Source: Entoloma clypeatum | Taxonomy: Eukaryota > Basidiomycota > Agaricomycetes > Agaricales > Entolomataceae | Direction: 5' to 3' | Assembly (NCBI GenBank): GCA_963565915.1 | Contig: OY751486.1 | Coordinates: 3,348,001-3,412,000, forward strand | DNA: 64,000 nucleotides | Made by a program: the position numbers and the translations under genes | Notes under the pieces: generated by a model | Databases searched by the model: none | What the model saw: only the letters and a program-made list of their open reading frames with translations | What the model was told of the DNA's origin: nothing | Part shown: in pieces, positions 23,941 through 32,565 of the stretch | Position numbering within the stretch: the stretch's first letter is position 1 | How the letters are laid out: the number at the start of each line of letters is the position of its first letter

Positions 23941-24492
23941 TGTCATAACCATACGATTCACATCCGACTTATCCGACGACTCCGACGACTCCGACGATTC
24001 ATCCGCTCCAACATCTGCTCCAACAACATTCTATTTATATTGATTATACTTCTACTATGTAACATCTCAACCATACTTACAAGTAGACATATGTTGTTCA
24101 CTTTCCATTTGCTACTCTCCATACTCCGAATGTTCCGATGGTCAACTTCGATATCTGCACATCACTTATAGTAATACTGATCATTCTAGTCTACTATAAA
24201 TAGTGTACAAACCTGTTGTAGAACCTCAGTTCAAATATCATACGTTACACCTCATTCGCATCCATCTCTACTTGCTTTTGAGCATTCTCTCCATCACCTC
24301 CGTTCATCCACTCATCTGCTCATCCGACATCTGCCAATCCGAAATTGAGGACCACATCAAAGAGTGGAACACAACATACAAGTTGAAGCCAGGTCCTTTC
24401 TGCCAGACGTCGCATCTGTTGCATCTGCTCATCTGCTACTCTGCTCCGACTCGTCCGATGTTTTCCGATGTTGAGAAAAACGCTATGTGACA
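23941..24492 (+). mobile_element. Solo LTR in Gypsy pol, TSD cctcc
   Basis: Begins tgtcataacc and ends gctatgtgaca. It is flanked by a perfect 5-bp duplication cctcc (23936-23940, 24493-24497). It is about 90 percent similar to the LTR at 27421-27981. Removing it joins LRILI to the KKHNHILTG reading of the integrase. Confidence 0.88.
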
Positions 24493-25250
24493 CCTCCACA
24501 AGAAGCACAACCATATCCTCACTGGACACCCTGGTCAAAATAAGACTATTAGTCTTATCCAACAAGAATACACTTGGCCTGGAATGCATGACTTTGTCAA
24601 AAAGTATTGCAAGTCATGTACCACTTGTATGCGTGCTAAACCCCAACATCATAAACCCTACGGTCTGCTTAAACAACTCCCTATTCCTGAATGTCCCTGG
24701 TATTCTATTTCCACGGACTTCCTTGAACCCCTTCCGACATCTGCTGGCTCTGATGTGATTTTGGTTATTGTAAACTGCCTCACCAAACAAGGCATCTTCA
24801 TTCCTACCACCATTAATTGCACATCCGAAGACCTAGCAAACCTTTTTGTGCTTCACGTCTTTTCCAAGCATGGAGTTCCACAAAATGTCACATCCAATCG
24901 CAGACCTGAATTTGTCTCCTGCTTTTTCCACTCTCTCACAAAAGCCCTCAACATGAAGCTTCATTTCACTTCTGGATATCACCCTGAAGGTGATGGTCAA
25001 ACCGAACATACCAACCAGACACTCAAACAATACCTCCACATCTTCTGCAACTACCAGCAAGACAACTGGTCCGCTTTGCTTCCGCTTGTGGAGTTTGCAT
25101 ACAACAACACTCCAAGTGCCACTACTGGTGTATCACCATTCTTCGCCAACAAAGGTTATCACCCCGACATTACACTCCATCCAGAACGTGATCTAGCATC
25201 CGATAAAGCTCGACAATATGTTGTTGACTTAGACAAACTACATCAAGAAC

Positions 25251-25726
25251 TAGTGTTTTGAAGTCCAGTCTCAAAGACCTAGAACTGGACCAGAACCAGA
25301 CTGGTAAAGACTGGTGAAAGACTGGACTGCAGTCTCAAGTTTCAGAATTTTGAGGATTGACCAGTCTCAGGTTCTTCAAATTTTGGAAAAAATGTAAACT
25401 GGTCACAGGTTCACATAGGTTCTTATAGGTTCACATAGATTCTTGAAGGTTCCCATAGATTTTGTTCATCAAAACTTCTATAAAATGGTTTGAAATGTGT
25501 CATAAATGATATTTTGAAACAGTTTTAATAAATTGGAAAATAACCAGTTTAAACCAGTTCGAACCAGTCCTGGTTTACTTTTTTGAGAAAGGAAAGACTG
25601 GTCCACCAGTCTTTGACCAGTCCAGTCCTGGTTTTAGTTTTTTGGAGAAACCACTCAACCAGTCTTGGTTCTGGGTCCTTAATTTTTTGGGCAAAAAACC
25701 GGACTGGACTGGACTTTCAAACACTA
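25251..25726. mobile_element. hAT-type MITE in Gypsy pol, TSD tcaagaac
   Basis: 476 bp starting tagtgttttgaagtccag and ending ctggactttcaaacacta. It is flanked by a perfect 8-bp duplication tcaagaac (25243-25250, 25727-25734). The interior is packed with ACTGGTC/GACCAGT words and codes for nothing. It belongs to the same family as the copies at 28851, 48218 and 63216. Confidence 0.93.
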
Positions 25727-26316
25727 TCAAGAACTAAGGACCACTGTCGCAGAGGCACAACAATGTTATCAAGGCCCTGTGGACGTCCAACAGTCTCCAC
25801 ATCAGACAAGAAGTCTTTGTTAAAGCCAAGTTCTTCCACACCACACGACCCACCCAAAAGTTATCCGACAAATATGCTGGCCCATTTGAAATCATAGCCC
25901 AACCTGGCATGCAGTCCTTTACACTACGTCAGACCATCTACCCGACACTATGTGTGCTATACACCCCATCTTCCACATATCTATGCTCGAACCAGCAACC
26001 CCCAATGAGATTCCAAATCGGATACAATCTCCTCTGCCTCCGCTCGAGATCAAAGGAGAAACCGAATACAAAATTGCAGAAATCATCGACTCAAAGATCA
26101 ATAAAAGACGACGATACAAACTCCTCTATCTTGTCTGCTGGTTAGGTTATGAAGACACCAGTGAAGAGTTTTCTTGGTTACCCACATCTGAGCTTGAACA
26201 AGCAGCGGATATGGTAGCAGACTTCCACTCCACTCAACCAACTAAGCCAGGCCCATTATTGTGCTTGTAACAAGAAGAAAAGAAAAATCTATTAAATATT
26301 TTATACTAACAAAAAA

Positions 26317-27289
26317 CTACTTTCGCTGTTTCTTGTTAGATACCCCCTCTGTCTCCTTGTTCCACTCCGATCTGGATTCTTCATCTGCTTCCTCCATCTG
26401 CTTCCTCTTCTTTGTTTCTTCTTCTTTTTCTTCTTCTTCTTCTATCTCCTTTGCCAACTCCTCCAATATCCTGTCATATTCCTCCACATCCTCGTCCTTG
26501 TCAGATCCCTCCTCCAAAGCCTCCAATTCCTCCCTCCACACAATAACCGACAGGAGCTCCTTGATCTCCCATAATTCCCTCAACTCCGCCTTTATCAAAC
26601 ACATCTCCCTTACCATTTTCTTTAACCCCTTCACCACCTCCAACCCGATGACCACCTCTGGCGGACCAAACCCCTCCAGCATGAACTCTGGCTCCTCCGA
26701 TGCCATCCACAATCCCTCCGTGGTCCCCTCTCCCTTGGACGATCCTGCCTTCACATTCTTCATCGCATCACCTGCCACCTTGTTCTTACCGACCCTCACC
26801 GCCTTGGTCATCCTCCGCTTCACCTCTGACTCTGCTTCTGCTCCCGTTCTGCAGCTTCGTTTAAAACGCTGGCACCACCAGCACGATAAAGCATTGTTAT
26901 TCCTAAAGAATGAGTTAATAAAGAAAAGTTATAAAGAAACAGAGAAACTTACTCTGATGGCCAAAAACACAAGTCCCCTGCCTTCAAGCAGGAGGAACAA
27001 TCCTCGTTCCCCTGTTGGTAACTCGCAGGCATGTCCTTGTACACTCCCTGCATCTTAACCTTCTTCCCCTCTGCATCCGCCGTCTCCACATCTGCATCTG
27101 CACCCACAACCAGCTCTTTTGCCTTCACTTTCTCTGCCTTCCTCTCTGCTCATTTCTGCTCTTTCACCACCCTTTTCACCTCTGCACGCTCCTCTGCCTC
27201 CTGCACCTTCCTCTCCAACTCCTTGGTAATTCTCTTCTGATGCTCCCTTTCAGCACGGAGAGTGGCGAGGGGTGAGTTCTCAGTGGACA
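26317..27289 (-). pseudogene. Double CX2CX6C cysteine-cluster protein, antisense inside Gypsy G4
   Basis: Minus strand. Exon 1 (27289-26953) reads MSTENSPLATLRAEREHQKR...and ends with CSSCLKAGDLC FWPSE. A 49-nt GT-AG intron (26952-26904) follows. Exon 2 reads NNNALSCWWCQRFKRSC and then a long lysine/glutamate-rich, coiled-coil-prone tail to the stop at 26317. The two CX2CX6C clusters recall the zinc-cluster-like proteins common in Agaricomycetes, whose role is unknown. One in-frame TGA (VKEQK then AERKAEK, near 27150) interrupts exon 1; otherwise the gene is open over about 300 residues. It lies between the end of the plus-strand pol (26270) and the purine tract before the 3' LTR (27421). Confidence 0.65.
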
Positions 27290-27420
27290 TGGCAGATAGG
27301 CAACAGGATAGATGTTGTGGTTGGGTGACAAGAGAGAAAAATCACGCGCAAAGTTTTTCAACCAACAGTCATGTGGATTACCTCATTGGGCCTCAGGGTT
27401 CAGCCCTAAGAGGGAAATAC

Positions 27421-27981
27421 TGTCATAACCATATGATTCACATCCGACTTATCCGACAACTCCAACGATTCATCCAATCCGACATCCACTCCGATGACAT
27501 TCTATTTATGTTTGATTATACTTCTACTACATAACATCTCAACCATACTTACAAGTAGACATATGTTGTTCACTTTTCATTTGCTACTCTCCGTACTCTG
27601 AATGTTCCTATGATCAACTCCGATATCTGCACATCACTTATACTAATACTGATCATTCTAGTTTACTATAAATAGTGTACCAAACCTGTCGTAGAACCTC
27701 AGTTCAAATATCATATGTTACACCTCATTCACATCCACCTCTACTTGCCTTTGAGCATTCTCTCTGTCACCTCTGCTCATCCGCTCTTCCGCTCATCCAC
27801 TCTTCCGCTCATCCGACATCTGCCAATCCGAAATTGAGGACCACATCAAAGAGTGGAACACAACATACAAGTTGAAGCCAGGTCCTTTCTGCCAGACGTC
27901 GCATCTGTTGCATCTGCTCATCTGCTACTCTGCTCCGACTCATCCGACTTTTTCCAATGTTGAGAAAAACACTACATGACA
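27421..27981 (+). repeat. 3' LTR of Gypsy G4
   Basis: Starts tgtcataacc and ends actacatgaca, 561 bp. A purine tract (aagagggaaatac) lies immediately upstream, as expected for the plus-strand primer of a plus-oriented retroelement. Related to the solo LTR at 23941. The flanks (aatac and aaaaa) do not match, so no duplication pairs with this copy alone. Confidence 0.7.
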
Positions 27982-27993
27982 AAAAACACCATG

Positions 27994-28523
27994 TGTTACA
28001 ACAACAAGTCCAAGGATCGGATCATGTGAATTCAAACTGGTTTCCACAACAAGTCCTCGATAGGTCGACTTGGTCAATCAACAAGTTCCTCAAGAGGACG
28101 ACTCAGTTCAGTTCAGCAGAGCTAAGTCCTCATGAGGCACTTAGTTTGAGAGCGTTCCAGATAAGACAGGTAAGCGTTAATTGCCTATATCAAGCTAAGG
28201 ACCTCTACTCTAAGGTTACAAGTCTTATATATGTTATCCTATGGCTATAAATAAGTAGATGCTGCGCAGGAGCTAAATAAACCATCGGTTAGATAAATGT
28301 TTCAAGGGGGCTGTGGCATAGGAGTCAGAGATAAGGCCTTGAGGCCATGAGTCAGAGATAACAAGTGAAAATGTAGCTAAAAGAGGAATTGTCCGAATCA
28401 TAGCACTGATAGAGGGGACACGTGTCCCAGGGTCATTGGAGTTAAGTGAAACGGGGTCAGATAGGAATTGAGGGTTGAAGGGTCACGTGAAGGTGCATAG
28501 GAAGAGGATGAAAAAGTGTAACA
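27994..28523. mobile_element. Solo LTR, TSD ccatg
   Basis: 530 bp from tgttacaacaac to agtgtaaca, flanked by a perfect 5-bp duplication ccatg (27989-27993 and 28524-28528). A TATA-like ctataaataagtag lies near 28242. The family differs from the other LTRs in the window. Orientation is not certain. Confidence 0.82.
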
Positions 28524-28528
28524 CCATG

Positions 28529-28740
28529 AGTAGTGCTCTGTAGCTGTGGTAGTGCATGGACCCTGGTGCCCCAGCCCCTTGTACATAGTTTGTGGTAGCT
28601 CTCAGCCATATCTCTGTAGTGATCAGTAGCCATGGCCATGTGTAGCTCTCCATAGCTCTTTGTAGCTGTTCATAGCTGTCTGTCAGGCTACTATAGCTCT
28701 CCATAGCTCCTCATAGCAAGAGCTACCTGGCCAATATATA
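28529..28740. repeat. AGCTA-rich degenerate microsatellite
   Basis: Repeated tagctctccatagctc and related words; the complement is at about 20100-20300 in arm 1. No coding meaning is evident. Confidence 0.55.
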
Positions 28741-28850
28741 TCTTGCATTCTTATCACCAGGCAAAATAGATGGTCAAAATGAAGTATATGCTTACATACA
28801 ATGGCTATCTAAATAAAATATATAATAATAAGCTAAAGAACACACAACAA

Positions 28851-29343
28851 TAGTGTTTGAGGATTCAGTCTTATGAACTGGAAAATGAACCTGAACTGGA
28901 CTGGACTGGAAGAGACCTGAACTGGCAGTTCAGGTCTCACTGATTTTGAGCTCAACCAGTCTCCAGTCTCTCCAAATTTGGAAAAGAAATTGGACTGGTT
29001 CATCCCCAGTTCTACTTTTGGGTCTGAAAAATATGAACTGGTTCCAGTTTTTGATCATATATTCATTCAAAAACTGTACTTTTATGGGCAAAGATGTTCT
29101 TCTATACAGTTTTCAATCATTCTTACAAAAGTCTATATCCAAAATGTTATTGATAACAAATTGAGTATATTTTCAAGTTATTGATTGAAAAAACAGGCTT
29201 TTGGTAGGTTTATAAATGGTTGAGGATTTTACCAGTCTTTACCAGTCCAGTCCAGTTTTTTCAGACTTTGAGAAAAAAAAATGAACTGCCAGTCTCCAAT
29301 TTTTTGGTCAAAAAACCGGACTAGACTGAACTCTTGAACACTA
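28851..29343. mobile_element. hAT-type MITE, TSD cacaacaa/cacgacaa
   Basis: 493 bp from tagtgtttgaggattcagt to actgaactcttgaacacta. The 8-bp flanks cacaacaa (28843-28850) and cacgacaa (29344-29351) differ at one base. The interior is rich in ACTGG and CAGTC words. A truncated inverted copy lies at 19703-19980. Confidence 0.82.
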
Positions 29344-29653
29344 CACGACAATGGTCTTGACAGCAGACTTCATGAGCTCTGAGAAAGGAGGTGCGAGGGT
29401 GGTGAACACATGGCATACAAGAAGAAAGTCAGCAGCAAACCTGATAAGGTGTGAGAGAGGGGATAAGGGTGGGGGACAGGGCTTATCTGTGTAGGCATTG
29501 CTATGCTTGCCAGAGGATGCTGTTGAGAGCAAGAGGTGACTGTTGGGTCATGGTGTGAGGGGACATCATTGGAGGCAATAGGATGCCATTAGAGGCCATT
29601 GGAGAGGGATGTGAGAGATGACTATTGGTGACAAAATGGCTGTTGGTGACAAG

Positions 29654-30197
29654 TAGTGTTTGAAGGTTCAGTCTACGTAGACCTGAACTGGACTGAACTG
29701 AACTGAACTGCTGTCTAAGGTCTATCTGTTTTAGAAAATTTAGACTGCAGTTCAGTCTAGATTTTTTTTTTTGACTTAGACCGCAAAAAGACCAGTCTAA
29801 ACAGGTCTAGACTGGTCTTTTATTACAGTGTTTTTGTTATATCTCTCATTGCTGAGTCAGCAATGGATGCATCAGTTCGACATTGGATGACGCACAATGC
29901 ACGCATCAAACATGTCAAATACATGTAAACAAATCTCCAAAAACATCGCACATCTGCTTATTTTGTCTACCCAGTAACAAGTAAGGGTTTCTACTATATT
30001 AATTAGGTAGGTTGGCATTATATGTCACTCAATATGTATTTATTTCATGAAATTTCGCCACAGATTTGAGCATATAGCGATGCGACGCTTTACACCAAAT
30101 AATAGTAAACAATGCACAAAATGCATTGCGCAGGCACGTGCGGTGCCTTTCTCATGATCTAATAATAGTTTAAAGTAATAGAACTCATCAGTACATA
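29654..30197. mobile_element. Element X fragment, copy 3
   Basis: Begins tagtgtttgaaggttcagt and runs through an ACTGG-rich end, then the AT-rich X block (catcaaacatgtcaaatacatg, acaaataatagtaaacaatg-like words shared with 14160-14870, 22010-22700 and 46980-47650). It stops at the TA where the Tc1 copy begins. The rest of X is absent on the far side of the Tc1. Confidence 0.65.
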
Positions 30198-31816
30198 CAG
30201 TGCCTCACAAAACTGATTCAATGTTTGCTACTTTGTGAATACCTTCAAAATAACTTTGCAAATAATGCCAATCAAAAGAATGTATTGGTACCTGGTTAAC
30301 AGCCCTGCTTCAGGACTCTTGGAATCTGCAACAATTATGTAATTCCCATAAAAAATGATCAATATATGATCAAATTACTCCAGGGACTCATTGAATCAGT
30401 TTTGTGAGTATGTACAATAAATACAGTATTTTATACTTTAGTACTTGGTATTACCCCCCTTAGCTTTGATTACTGCCTCTACCCTTCTTGGCATACTTTC
30501 TATCAGGTTTTGACACACTTCTGGCTCTATATTATTCCACACCTCTGCTGCTCTGTCCCAAATCTCCCAGACTCCCTTGGGTGGTGTTGAAAATTCATTC
30601 AACTTCCTTTTAATATGAACCCAGAGGTGTTCAATAGGATTGAGGTCTGGGGACTGTGCAGGCCAATCCAGCAGAGCAATATTCTTGCTGTCCATCCATT
30701 TTTTGGCCTTCTTGGAGGTGTGCTTGGGGTCATTGTCCTGCTGAAAAATGATCTCCTCTTCAGAGATTCCACTCTCCTCCATGCTGGGCAGCAAATTGTC
30801 CTCCAAAATGGACACATACTGATCAGCATCCATCCTCCCCTCAACCTCTGCAAGTCTCCCCACACCTTCCCAACCCATACAACCCCAAACCATAATATTT
30901 CCTCCCCCAAACTTGACTGTGCCCTGAACCTCTCTTTCAATAAGCCCCTCACCCTTCTTTTTCCAGACCCATTCCTTGCCATCTGACCCAAACCTGTTGA
31001 TTTTGGTCTTATCTGACCAAATGACCCTCTTCCAGTCCTCCACTGTCCATTCCCTGTGCTTCATAGCAAATGCCAACCGCCTCTTCCGATGTATGGCCTT
31101 TAAGAAAGGTCTTTTCTTCTTTGTTACAGCCTTGAATTCATGTTTTCTGAGAACCCTTCTCACAGTTTCTGGGGAGACAGGATTGGAGATGACAGTGTTG
31201 ATGTGTTTGGTAGCCTGCACAGCATTGGAGGCTCTCCCTGAGGTGATTTGTGAAAGTATGTTTCGTGTGTTGGTGGGAGAAAGCTTGGATGGACAACCAC
31301 CAGAAGAGAGATTGCGATGAGGAAGAAGATTCTGAAGCACTCTGGAGACAGTTGGTTGGCTGACACCCAGGTTAGAGGCATTATGACAAGTGGAGTGACC
31401 ATTGGAGGCCAGAGAAAGAATGTTTTCCTTGTGGGAAGAGGAGATAGGGCGCATGATTAATTATGGAGGCTGTTGAGGTTGGATTCTTCTTATACAACTT
31501 TTCTTGACAATCCATCAGGGTTCTATTCAAGTTCCATCAGTAAGTCATGACAACTGGTTACCATACAACCAGTGAAGCATTTGATTCTGATAATTGCCAT
31601 AGGTACTCACAAAACTGATTCAATGAGTTTCTGATTTAATTTAATCATATCTCCATGGATTCTGATCTAAATTATATGATTCCTTTATATTCTGAAAGCC
31701 CTGAAGTAGGGCTTTCAATTATATACCAAAGGTTTAATTCAATTGGTATTCTTTGCAGAGTTATCTTGAAGGCATTCAAAAAGCAACAAACATTGAATCA
31801 GTTTTGTGAGGCACTG
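30198..31816 (-). mobile_element. Tc1 transposon, copy A
   Basis: 1619 bp starting cagtgcctcacaaaactg, with inverted ends over about 75 bp and TA on both sides (30196-30197, 31817-31818). The 20-mer ctcacaaaactgattcaatg occurs at each tip and again, inverted, about 190 bp inward (30389-30408 and 31606-31625). It carries one intact transposase gene. About a dozen differences separate it from copy B (51340-52958). Confidence 0.95.
30438..31454 (-). CDS. Tc1-family transposase, DD34E, intact
   Basis: 338 residues, the usual length for Tc1 transposases, with no intron. The first 110 residues hold two helix-turn-helix DNA-binding parts (NASNLGVSQPTVSRVLQNL; SPETVRRVLRKH). The catalytic residues are all present: VIWSDKT (Asp), FQQDNDPKHT (Asp) and DLNPIEHLW (Glu), with 34 residues between the last two. 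The protein cuts and pastes its element at TA sites. Start MRPISSSHKEN. Copy B encodes the same protein with R2C and S7F. It is likely functional. Confidence 0.95.
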   Translation of the reverse strand: MRPISSSHKENILSLASNGHSTCHNASNLGVSQPTVSRVLQNLLPHRNLSSGGCPSKLSPTNTRNILSQITSGRASNAVQATKHINTVISNPVSPETVRRVLRKHEFKAVTKKKRPFLKAIHRKRRLAFAMKHREWTVEDWKRVIWSDKTKINRFGSDGKEWVWKKKGEGLIEREVQGTVKFGGGNIMVWGCMGWEGVGRLAEVEGRMDADQYVSILEDNLLPSMEESGISEEEIIFQQDNDPKHTSKKAKKWMDSKNIALLDWPAQSPDLNPIEHLWVHIKRKLNEFSTPPKGVWEIWDRAAEVWNNIEPEVCQNLIESMPRRVEAVIKAKGGNTKY

Positions 31817-31818
31817 TA

Positions 31819-32265
31819 TAACTCTGTTGCGCAAAGTGAAGTGGTGAGTTGTTCTTGTGTGAAGATAGGTTTGAAGTTGCTTGGACTGATGGATGAATAG
31901 TCGCTATTTTCCTCTTTAGGGTAGACGTCCCATCATCTACTTGAAATATTGGGCTTTGTACCTAAATGGCCAGGGCGGAAGCGGATGACAAGATTGAACT
32001 GGCAGAGGTATTCAGACCAGCGAGCTTGTTGATGTAATAAAATGTTAGTAGTGGAAAAGTACTCAAGATTTTTGTGGTCTGTTATGACATTGATTGGAGT
32101 AGCAGATGGAGCCTTCAAGATAGTGATGCCAAACCTTGAATGCATCATGTTTCGCTAATAGCTCTTCATCATGGGTGTCATAGTTTAACTCAGGAGGTGT
32201 AAAGGTGTGGGAGTGGAAAGCAACTGGATGGATTTTGTTATTGGAGGTGTGGATGGAGAGGATTG
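31819..32265 (-). pseudogene. Gypsy RNase H fragment
   Basis: Minus strand: [69 protein letters not shown] and RWDVYPKEENSDY form the RNase H C-terminal part of a Gypsy pol. The frame is broken near 32155. It is cut by LTR A of Gypsy G1 at 32266 and by Tc1 copy A at 31818. The family matches Gypsy G4, whose integrase (23741 onward) begins about where this piece ends. Confidence 0.65.
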
Positions 32266-32554
32266 TGTTGAGGCGACGCTAAGTCAAACGACGTCGCGAG
32301 CCCACACTTAGGAACGAAGTGGAAAGATGATAAGAGAACTGTATTGCCAAGAGACCCAGCGGGAATCTCAAGAGAACAAGCTATCGAATACAAGTGAAAG
32401 TACCCTACTTATATATGTAAATTCCATGAGGCTGCGTTGTGGCAGCGTCATGCTGCGCAATAATGATACGATGTCCTCATGTATGATATGATGTAGATAA
32501 GATAAGATCGAGATAAGATAAGATAAAGTGAAAGGTGAAAATACGATCATAACA
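32266..32554 (-). repeat. 3' LTR of Gypsy G1
   Basis: 289 bp, tgttgaggcgacgc to gatcataaca as read on the plus strand. The element is on the minus strand, so this is its 3' copy. Confidence 0.93.
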
Positions 32555-32565
32555 TTACCCCCTTT

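Larger units (their letters stand above)
23741..26270 (+). pseudogene. Gypsy G4 pol, integrase to chromodomain
   Basis: The fragment starts at MDQLHSDILSALLTNPIS. It is cut by a solo LTR at 23941 and resumes with KKHNHILTGHPGQNKTISLIQQEYTWPG and a zinc-binding HHCC region (CKSCTTCMRAK). The integrase core has STDFLEPLP (Asp), then TSNRRPEFVS where relatives have TSDRG (catalytic Asp changed to Asn), and GQTEHTNQTLK (Glu). A MITE at 25251-25726 splits HQEL from RTTVAEAQQCYQ, and precise removal restores the frame. After a frameshift near 25820 come FVKAKFFHTTRP and KYAGPFEIIAQPG, then a chromodomain-like end (KIAEIIDSKINKRRRYKLLYLV...EEFSWLP). Protease, RT and RNase H are missing here. The element cannot move on its own. 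Confidence 0.8.
27741..29128. repeat. Arm 2 (source) of the inverted segmental duplication
   Basis: Matches 19703-21090 in reverse complement with no net indel and very few substitutions. It spans the last 241 bp of the LTR, a solo LTR with its target duplication, AGCTA-rich sequence and more than half of the MITE at 28851. The complete LTR and MITE continue beyond its edges, which marks this as the original locus. Confidence 0.9.

Noticed and set aside
26261..27275. Plus-strand open frame of about 265 codons, Ser/Leu-rich
   Set aside because: Exact antisense of the spliced cysteine-cluster gene, which has splice sites and paired CX2CX6C motifs; the plus frame has neither.
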